From contig NZ_SNXR01000015.1 of assembly GCF_004362665.1 (NCBI RefSeq), positions 264,945-328,944 of the forward strand: a stretch of DNA of 64,000 nt. Direction: 5' to 3'. Source of the DNA: Flavobacterium dankookense (GTDB lineage: Bacteria; Bacteroidota; Bacteroidia; Flavobacteriales; Flavobacteriaceae). This document shows positions 57,125 through 64,000 of this stretch, piece by piece; position 1 is the first letter of the stretch, and each line of letters opens with the position of its first letter. The notes below the pieces were generated by a model. That model saw only the letters and a program-made list of their open reading frames with translations, did no database searches and was not told the origin of the DNA. The position numbers and the translations under genes were made by a program.

Positions 57125-57534
57125 ATTATTGAGTATTAAAAATGTTGATTTGAAACAGAATAATTAACAAATTTACTTTTTTTATTGATGTATGCAAAAA
57201 AATGTCGATAACTTTCAAGATAAGTTAACGTTTATTGTTTGAATAAGTATCTTTTTTTTGGTAAATAGTTCTTTTTTGTAAATTTAAATAATTGATTTTT
57301 AGGTTTTTATATAATTTGTGTTGTGCTATTGTAATTAATTAATTGTAAAGGTAATGTTGTGTTTTTTCGAACAAAAGTGAAAACTTATTAACAATTTGAG
57401 TTTTAGGATGTAGTTCAACGATAATTTATTGCGTTTTATCGAATAACTAATGAAATTGCGTTATATTTTTATTTTTAGTTAAAAAGTTCTTAAAATATTA
57501 TCTATTTTTAACTTCTTAATTTTAATCAATAACT
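57125..57534. other. Divergent intergenic region of 410 bases
   Basis: It separates two giant secreted-protein genes transcribed in opposite directions. Only the promoter of the left gene could be placed. The rest is AT-rich and shows no hairpin or open frame worth naming. Confidence 0.6.
57168..57197 (-). promoter_or_regulatory. Consensus promoter of the 1371-residue T9SS protein gene
   Basis: On the complement TTG (57195-57197) and TAAATTTG (57168-57175) are exactly 19 bases apart, 43 bases before the ATG. Confidence 0.8.
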
Positions 57535-60500
57535 ATGTACAAAGATTACTTTTCTATGAGTTCTCGTAGGGATACGAGGCTCAGAAGTGACGTTTCTGAA
57601 TGGCTTGGCTCACCGCCAACTAATTCAGTCACAACACAAAGTAACAGTTCCTTTCTAAAAGGATTGCTGATTACTGTCTTATCGTTATTTGCATTTTCGA
57701 CAAATGCACAAGTTTCGGGTTATTCGTTCGCACAAACTAGCGGAACTTACACTGAAATTACTGGTGGTACACTTCTAGGAAGTACTGCGGATGATGATCA
57801 ATATTTCGTGACTACAGCAACACCACTTGGTGGATCTGCTACATCGGGTATTGGATTTCCAATTGGTTTTGACTTTACCTATAATGGTGCAGTATATGAT
57901 CGATTGGGTGTAAATTCAAACGGTTGGATTGCTTTAGGGCAATCAGCTCTCTCGCCTGCGGTAAATATGAACAGTACATCGGCATACACTGCATTGGCTT
58001 CTACCGCTACGGTAACGCCAAGCGTTCTGCGTGCTCGAATATCGGGGATGAATGCTGACTACATCAGTCAAACTGGTTCATCACTTCGTATAGAAACAAT
58101 TGGTACTGCGCCAAATAGAACTTGTGTGGTTCAATTTAAGAATTACAGAAGGTTTGGTTCAGCAGGTACAGGGCAATCAATTAATTTTCAGATAAGATTA
58201 AATGAAACGTCAAACACGGTTCAGGTAATGTTTGGTACAAATACCTTTAATACTACCCTTTCTGTTGCTCAAGTTGGTCTAGGAGGTTCTTCATCTGCTG
58301 ATTTTAATTCAAGAACTACAACAACTAACTGGAATGCAACAACTGCTGCAACTATTACTACTACTAGTACTTCCACAAACAATGCGGGTAACTTGCCTAT
58401 AAGAACTACAGGAGTTACTGCACCAGCAAGTGGGTTAACATTTACTTGGACTGCGCCTAATTGTTTTGCTCCATCTGGTTTGGCGGTTACTGATATAACA
58501 GCTACAACTGCAGATATTGCATGGGTTGCACCAGGTTCAGGTTCTCCAGCATCTTATGAGTATGAAATTAGATCAAGTGGTGCTGCTGGTAGTGGTGCTA
58601 CTGGTTTGGCAGCTACAGGAACAACAACCGCTCCTACAGTTAGTGTAGACAACGTTGGTGGTTTAGCAGCATCAACTGCATACAACTTATTTGTTAGAAC
58701 AGTTTGTGCAAGCGGTGCTGGTACATCTGCATGGACATCTGCTCAAGCATTTACTACTCTTGCATTGTGTAATAGACCAACAGGAATTACTGTTACAGAT
58801 ATTACAGGAACTACTGCTGATATTGCATGGGTAGCTCCAACTTTTGGATCTACTGCTAGCTATGAGTATGAAATTAGATCAAGTGGTGCTGCTGGTAGTG
58901 GTGCAACTGGTTTAGCGGCATCAGGAACTACAACTGCACCAGTTGTCAGTGTAGATAACGTTGCTGGATTATCACCAGCAACAGCATACAACTTATTTAT
59001 CAGAACTGTATGTTCTGGTGGTGATGGTACTTCTCTATGGACAGTGGCAGTTCCATTTACTACAACTTTAAACTGTGCTACTGCAATACCTCTAACAGCA
59101 GGTGTTTCAGTTACATCAGGGAATTTAGGAACTACTGGCGGTGCGTATAATATTAGCTCTTGTGGTTTTTCTACACCAGGAAAAGAATTACTATATACTT
59201 TTACTGCATCAGCAACAGGAACTTATACCTTAGAAATTACTAGTGTAAATGGTGGTTCAGAATATATTGAATATTTCTTCAAAGATTCTGCGTTAGGTTG
59301 TGGACCAACAGGTTGGACTTGTATTGACGATAACAATGCAGTGGGAACAGATACATTTACTTTAAATGCTGGTGTTACCTATTTCATTTTATTAGATGCT
59401 GAAAGTTCTTCTACTCTTGGGAATCATACCTTTAGAATAATTGCTCCTGTACTTTGTGATGGAACAACTACTGCGGGTACTGTTACTCCAGCGGCATCAA
59501 CATTGTGTCCTTTAGGTACAGTAACGTTAACGCCAACAGGAATTACGCCAAGTAGCGTTTCAGGTTTGACATATCAATGGGAGACATCAGCTGATGGTTC
59601 AACTGGTTGGACTAATGCGCCAGGTACAAGTACTAATGCTACGTATGTTGCAACTGTAACTAGTGTAATTGCTTATTATAGATTGGCACTTACTTGTTCA
59701 TTTACAACTTCAACGGTGAATTCAACTGTAGCATCGGTTGCTCCAGCTACTACACCAACAGTTCAAATTACTAATTTAGTTGCAACAACAGCTACTAACA
59801 CTAGTATTACTTTATCATGGACTAACGGTAGCGGTAATAACCGTTCGGTTTTTGTAAATGCAGCTAACACTTTTGTTGACCCAATTGATGGAACTGTTCC
59901 AGGAACAGCAAGTACTGTTTATGGTGGTTCAGGTCAACAATTGGTATACAATGGAACTGCTTCAACAGTAACTGTAACTGGTTTAACGGTTGGAACTACT
60001 TATTATTTTAGAGCTTACGAGAGTTTATTGTGTACATCACCAAATTATTTATATAATGTAACTGGTGCTTCTGTAGCTTTAAATACTGCAGACAGACTAA
60101 AATATACTATTGCTCGTGCTGATGGTGTTTCTTACTCGCCAGTTTCAGGAAGTGCTATCACTTTAACTAGCGGAACAGGAGTTCAGGATGATACTAACTT
60201 TGGTGTTGTTTCTTTCTTCCCATTTAGCTATGCAGGAACAACTGTTTCTCAGTTCCGTGCAACTACTAATGGTTTTATGACTTTGAATGCAGGTAATTCT
60301 AATTCAACCTTTGGTAATGGTATTGCTGCAGCTGCAGGAAACAATTTTGTTTTAGCGCCATTCTGGGAAGATTTATATGTAAACAATAATACACCAAATA
60401 CTCAGTTTGTTAAATATGAAATTACCGGTACTGTTGGTAGTAGAGTATTAACAGTTCAATGGGAAAACTTAGAGTTATTTAACTATCCTGGCCCAAGTTT

Positions 60501-63500
60501 AAATTTCCAAGTGAAATTATACGAAGGAACAAACGTTATTGAATATGTATATGGAGTTATGCAAGGTTTTGACGGATCTAATCCAAATAACGCTGCAGTA
60601 ACTAACGGTTTAGCATTTAACTACACAGTTGGTATGTCAGCTGCTGCTTGGGCTTCGCCTGCTGCTGCTGGTGAAATTATTGGATTGCAAGAAGCCAATT
60701 CTTTAAGCTTTACTAGTGTTGGAGGAGTTACTCCAAATGAAGGTTTAAATAAATTATCTGTTTTACCTAATTGTAATAGTAGTTATACTTTCAGCCCAAG
60801 TGCAAGTATTAGAGCTAATGATGCTGCTCCAGCTATTCCAGCTGCACCATCTAATGATGAGCCAGCAGGTGCTGTTGTGTTAACAGCTTTACCAAGTGTT
60901 CCAGCTAATTTCTGTGGAACTTTCTACAGTTCTGCTTTTGCGACTGCTAGTGCGGGAGTTCCAGCGGAAATTCCTTCAACTATTGCTGATGATGATGTTT
61001 GGTTCAAATTTACTGCTATTTCTACAAACACTACAATTACATTACGTGGTTCAGGTGGTTATAATGCAGCAATGCAATTGTTAAGTGCAGATGCAAGTAC
61101 TGTTTTAGCAAGCAAAAATGCTAATGGATTAACAGGTGTTTCTTTAACAGAAACTATCAATGCAGCTGATTTTGCTACAGTAATTGGTGATACTTATCTA
61201 GTAAGAGTTTATCACGCTGGTGGAGGAACACAAGCTACTGCAACTGCTACAGTTTCTGGAGGTGTTATTACTGGTTTTACTGGCTTAACTGGTGGAACAG
61301 GATATACTACGTCTAATGGTGGTGCAGGTGTTACTGCAACTCCAAAAGTATACATAACAGATGCTACAGGATCTGGTGCAGTTGCCGCGGTAACTATCGC
61401 TTCGGGTGTTGTAACAGGTATTACTTTACAAGGCTCTCAAGGTGGAACGGGTTACACTGCTCCAGTAGTAACTATTTCTCCACCTAACTTTGGTGTAACT
61501 GGAGATTTTTCTATTATTGTTAACGCAACTCCGGAAGCTCCAGCAAATGACAATATTTGTACTGCTACTTCATTAACAATTGGTACAACATGTACTACTA
61601 CAGCAGGAAATACTTCAACAGCATCACCATCGCCACAAGCAGGTTGTGCAGGAAATCCTGATGATGATGTTTGGTATAGCTTTGTTGCAGCAGTTCCAAA
61701 TCCTGTTATTACGGCTACTGGTTTAGCTGCTGGATTTGATGCTCGTGTTCAAGTTTTCTCATCTTCTGATAATACTTGTACAGGTACTTTAACTTCTTTA
61801 TACTGTCAAAGTACTACAGCTGGCGGTGTTGCAGAAGTAGTAAACACTAGTGGTTTAACTGTTGGAAATACTTATTTTGTTAGAGTATATCACAATGGTA
61901 CAGGTTCAGGTTCAGGTTCATTTACTATCTGTGTTACTGGAAATGCTCCAGCTTGTTTAACTACACCAACTGCTCCAGCTATTGCTGCTTCAGTCTGTGA
62001 AGGTACTCCAACTGTATTAAGTTGGGCTGCTGCATCAGGTGCAACGAGCTATGATGTATTTGTTGATAGTGTTTTAGTGTCTGATGATCAAACAGCGTTA
62101 ACGTTTACTACAGCTGTTCTAGCAGCTGGTGCGCACACTTGGTCAGTTGTTCCATCTAATGCTTTAGGTTCAGCTTCAGGTTGTACTAACTGGACATTTA
62201 CAACTATTGCTCCTCCAACTGCGGGTACAATTAGTGGACCAACGGCTTTATTTACTGGAAATCTAGGTACATATACACAAACTGGTGGTGCAGGTTTTAC
62301 TTCACTTCAATGGAAAGTAGGTATTGTATCTGGTGGACCTTATACTAATATTACTGGTGCAACCACTAGTTCAGAAGAACTATCGCCAAATACTTCAGGA
62401 ACTTTATACCTAGTATTGGCTTATATCAATGGTGCTTGTGAAGTATTATCGAGTGAATTGGCGATCGTTGTTTCAACCCAATATGATACACCTTGTGCGG
62501 CAGCTGTTTTAGCTGTTGGAGCTAACGGACCATACAGTAATGCAGGTTTAACAGGAGATGTTGGTGAGGTTGTTCCAGTTGGAACTAACTGTGATTCACA
62601 AACAACATGGTGTAATGCTACAGGAACTGTAAACAGTTTGTGGGCAACCTTTACTCCAACTGTGTCAGCTACGTATAGCTTTGAAACACCTGATTTTGAT
62701 ACACAATTAGCAGTTTATTCAGCTACCGATTGTGATGATTATTCAACATTTACTTTATTAGCGGCAAATGATGATGGTGGTACAGGAGTTTTTGGTTCTT
62801 CATTAATTGAATCAATTTGTTTAACAGCAGGTACAACATACTATGTTTTACTTGATGGATATAATGCAACTACTGGTTCTACAGAATTAATTGTATCACA
62901 ATCTGGTGGTGGAAGTAATATTGCTGGTGCAGTTGCCACAGCAGCTTCTCCATCAATTTGTGAAACACAAGGAACTACACTATCAGTTACTGGTGGTACA
63001 ATAGTTCCTGGTGATGTTTGGACATGGTATGAAGGTTCTTGTGGTGGTACACCAGCCGGAACTGGAGCATCTATTTCAGTTTCTCCAGGTGTTGTAGGTG
63101 TATATACATATTACGCTCGTTTAGAAGGTTTCTGTGTTCCTACAGCTTGTGTTCAAGTGACACTAACAGTTACTGAACCAGGATTATTGTATCTTGATGC
63201 TGATGGAGATGGCTATGGAGATCCTACTGATTCAATAACAGGATGCGTAGGTGATCCTTCTACTGAGGGTTATATTGCTAACAACACTGACTGTGACGAC
63301 ACATTAGCGTCTGTTAATCCTGGAGCTACTGAAGTTCCATATGATGGTATTGACAATGATTGTGTTGGTGGATTAGATAATGGATTTGCTCCATTCACGT
63401 CAACAATGTTAAATTGTGGAACTACATTATCAAATATTGGTTCTGTTATTTCATGTGTTGGAACAGCAAATGCTGCTGAGTATCAATTTGAGGTACGTAG

Positions 63501-64000
63501 AGTAGTAAATGGAGTTCCTTTGACAGATGAAGAAGAAACACCACAAACTATCAACAGAAATGTTCAGTACTTTAGTTTAACACAATTGGCAAACTATCAA
63601 TATGCTACTACTTATTCAGTTAGAGTAATGTTGAGAAGAACAGGACAAACTAACTTTGTAGGTTACTCTAGCGCGCCTTGTTTATATTCTACACCAGCGG
63701 TTACTACGCCAGTTGGAGGAGTTGGTTCAACACAGTTACAGTCTTACTGTGGAGAAACATTGCCAACGTTAGCAACTTTAATTGCTACAACTAGTTTACC
63801 AGGAGTTACACAGTACCGTTTTAGAGTTACTAACACTGAGACAGGAGCTGTTCAAACTTTAGATAGAAGCTTACACTGGTTCTCGTTAACAATGTTAAAC
63901 GAATTCCACTATGGTACTACTTATTTGGTTGATGTAGCCGTTAGAACAACTGCTCCATTCCCAACAAATCCAACATTTGGAGCGCCATGTACAGTTACTA
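57535..64000 (+). CDS. Giant secreted adhesin-like protein, C-terminus beyond the window (more than 2155 aa)
   Basis: No stop codon was found up to the window end. The first 43 residues are basic and polar (MYKDYFSMSSRRDTRLRSD...), then comes a signal-peptide core (FLKGLLITVLSLFAFSTNA) cleaved near AQ; the ATG at 57556 is an alternative start. Two similar NGWIALG/TNGFMTLNAG beta domains lie at about residues 62-310 and 862-1060. Two near-identical fibronectin III repeats occupy about 312-510 (306-bp period in the DNA). PPC-like domains are seen near 515, 1103, 1335 and 1651, Ig-like stretches in between, and a MopE-like segment with YLDADGDGYGDPTD, CDDT and YDGIDNDC at about 1883-1945. From there on the protein matches the 882-residue T9SS protein, so a sorting domain past the edge is expected. 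Confidence 0.88.
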   Translation, partial: MYKDYFSMSSRRDTRLRSDVSEWLGSPPTNSVTTQSNSSFLKGLLITVLSLFAFSTNAQVSGYSFAQTSGTYTEITGGTLLGSTADDDQYFVTTATPLGGSATSGIGFPIGFDFTYNGAVYDRLGVNSNGWIALGQSALSPAVNMNSTSAYTALASTATVTPSVLRARISGMNADYISQTGSSLRIETIGTAPNRTCVVQFKNYRRFGSAGTGQSINFQIRLNETSNTVQVMFGTNTFNTTLSVAQVGLGGSSSADFNSRTTTTNWNATTAATITTTSTSTNNAGNLPIRTTGVTAPASGLTFTWTAPNCFAPSGLAVTDITATTADIAWVAPGSGSPASYEYEIRSSGAAGSGATGLAATGTTTAPTVSVDNVGGLAASTAYNLFVRTVCASGAGTSAWTSAQAFTTLALCNRPTGITVTDITGTTADIAWVAPTFGSTASYEYEIRSSGAAGSGATGLAASGTTTAPVVSVDNVAGLSPATAYNLFIRTVCSGGDGTSLWTVAVPFTTTLNCATAIPLTAGVSVTSGNLGTTGGAYNISSCGFSTPGKELLYTFTASATGTYTLEITSVNGGSEYIEYFFKDSALGCGPTGWTCIDDNNAVGTDTFTLNAGVTYFILLDAESSSTLGNHTFRIIAPVLCDGTTTAGTVTPAASTLCPLGTVTLTPTGITPSSVSGLTYQWETSADGSTGWTNAPGTSTNATYVATVTSVIAYYRLALTCSFTTSTVNSTVASVAPATTPTVQITNLVATTATNTSITLSWTNGSGNNRSVFVNAANTFVDPIDGTVPGTASTVYGGSGQQLVYNGTASTVTVTGLTVGTTYYFRAYESLLCTSPNYLYNVTGASVALNTADRLKYTIARADGVSYSPVSGSAITLTSGTGVQDDTNFGVVSFFPFSYAGTTVSQFRATTNGFMTLNAGNSNSTFGNGIAAAAGNNFVLAPFWEDLYVNNNTPNTQFVKYEITGTVGSRVLTVQWENLELFNYPGPSLNFQVKLYEGTNVIEYVYGVMQGFDGSNPNNAAVTNGLAFNYTVGMSAAAWASPAAAGEIIGLQEANSLSFTSVGGVTPNEGLNKLSVLPNCNSSYTFSPSASIRANDAAPAIPAAPSNDEPAGAVVLTALPSVPANFCGTFYSSAFATASAGVPAEIPSTIADDDVWFKFTAISTNTTITLRGSGGYNAAMQLLSADASTVLASKNANGLTGVSLTETINAADFATVIGDTYLVRVYHAGGGTQATATATVSGGVITGFTGLTGGTGYTTSNGGAGVTATPKVYITDATGSGAVAAVTIASGVVTGITLQGSQGGTGYTAPVVTISPPNFGVTGDFSIIVNATPEAPANDNICTATSLTIGTTCTTTAGNTSTASPSPQAGCAGNPDDDVWYSFVAAVPNPVITATGLAAGFDARVQVFSSSDNTCTGTLTSLYCQSTTAGGVAEVVNTSGLTVGNTYFVRVYHNGTGSGSGSFTICVTGNAPACLTTPTAPAIAASVCEGTPTVLSWAAASGATSYDVFVDSVLVSDDQTALTFTTAVLAAGAHTWSVVPSNALGSASGCTNWTFTTIAPPTAGTISGPTALFTGNLGTYTQTGGAGFTSLQWKVGIVSGGPYTNITGATTSSEELSPNTSGTLYLVLAYINGACEVLSSELAIVVSTQYDTPCAAAVLAVGANGPYSNAGLTGDVGEVVPVGTNCDSQTTWCNATGTVNSLWATFTPTVSATYSFETPDFDTQLAVYSATDCDDYSTFTLLAANDDGGTGVFGSSLIESICLTAGTTYYVLLDGYNATTGSTELIVSQSGGGSNIAGAVATAASPSICETQGTTLSVTGGTIVPGDVWTWYEGSCGGTPAGTGASISVSPGVVGVYTYYARLEGFCVPTACVQVTLTVTEPGLLYLDADGDGYGDPTDSITGCVGDPSTEGYIANNTDCDDTLASVNPGATEVPYDGIDNDCVGGLDNGFAPFTSTMLNCGTTLSNIGSVISCVGTANAAEYQFEVRRVVNGVPLTDEEETPQTINRNVQYFSLTQLANYQYATTYSVRVMLRRTGQTNFVGYSSAPCLYSTPAVTTPVGGVGSTQLQSYCGETLPTLATLIATTSLPGVTQYRFRVTNTETGAVQTLDRSLHWFSLTMLNEFHYGTTYLVDVAVRTTAPFPTNPTFGAPCTVT
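57563..57663 (+). other. Cluster of four small hairpins at the 5' end of the giant gene
   Basis: CTCGTA/TACGAG (57563-57578), TCAGAA/TTCTGA (57581-57599), TTGGC/GCCAA (57605-57619) and TCCTTT/AAAGGA (57649-57663) follow one another. The loop of the second (GTGACGT) can pair with GTCAC at 57628-57632. The segment is richer in G and C and in rare Arg codons than its surroundings. It codes for the N-terminal extension, so the pairing may be coincidental. Confidence 0.35.
58460..59071 (+). repeat. Two tandem fibronectin III repeats, 306-bp period
   Basis: The segment GAGTATGAAATTAGATCAAG and its surroundings occur at 58558 and 58864 with high nucleotide identity, coding YEYEIRSSGAAGSGATGLA twice within two fibronectin III-like domains. 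Confidence 0.85.
63289..64000 (+). repeat. Long direct repeat, right copy (cut by the window edge)
   Basis: It matches 50271-50958 in the same orientation, with one in-frame insertion of about 30 bases in the first module (VVNGVPLTDEEETP in place of TGPNGTV). It continues past the window edge. Confidence 0.85.

Overview
The window looks like a chromosomal segment of a Flavobacterium-like member of the Bacteroidota. The evidence is AT-rich DNA, secreted proteins with C-terminal type A sorting domains of the type IX secretion system (T9SS), a SusC/SusD pair, a Porin_10 protein, DUF3467 behind rpoC, and promoters that fit the Bacteroidota consensus TTG-N19-TAnnTTTG. Most genes lack a Shine-Dalgarno sequence; the clear exception is rpsU. 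No rRNA, prophage, insertion sequence or CRISPR array was seen.

Layout. 1-7.2 kb: the start of a GIGTT-type surface protein and two large T9SS-exported proteins. 7.4-10.6 kb: a three-gene operon (PLP-dependent deaminase-like enzyme, glucosaminidase-LysM lipoprotein, hemL). 10.6-16.4 kb: three secreted proteins of unknown role, then lysS, lipB and rnhB. 16.5-24.2 kb: a SusC/SusD/lipoprotein uptake cassette followed by a secreted subtilase. 24.2-33.2 kb: Porin_10, cystathionine beta-synthase-like enzyme, a PNGase F-like protein, DUF2851, PspC, a helix-hairpin-helix protein and an acyl-CoA dehydrogenase. 33.4-48.7 kb: the translation and transcription core (rpsU, xerC, hpf, three tRNAs, tuf, tRNA-Trp, secE, nusG, rplKAJL, rpoB, rpoC, DUF3467). 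48.9-64 kb: giant secreted adhesin-like proteins, a decayed gene, and a very large reading frame that runs off the right edge.

How the parts fit. The core cluster follows the order known from many bacteria (thr-tyr-(gly)-thr tRNAs, tuf, secE, nusG, rplKAJL, rpoBC), but the glycine tRNA is absent and its place holds a short palindrome. The surface genes share modules: one ending in a sorting domain (WSSP...GNPYPSAI) occurs in three proteins, and a module of about 90 residues (YRF...WFSLT...TTY) is shared by two proteins whose DNA is nearly identical over about 700 bases, 13 kb apart.

The main unexplained signals are: two places where a promoter -7 box lies inside the terminator hairpin of the upstream gene, so the next gene starts at or inside the hairpin; a dense run of small hairpins at the 5' end of the giant reading frame; a family of intergenic repeats with variable palindromic cores; a subtilase with Glu where the catalytic Asp is expected; and a frameshifted remnant of a Bacteroidota-specific gene. 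All calls come from reading the sequence; no database search was run.
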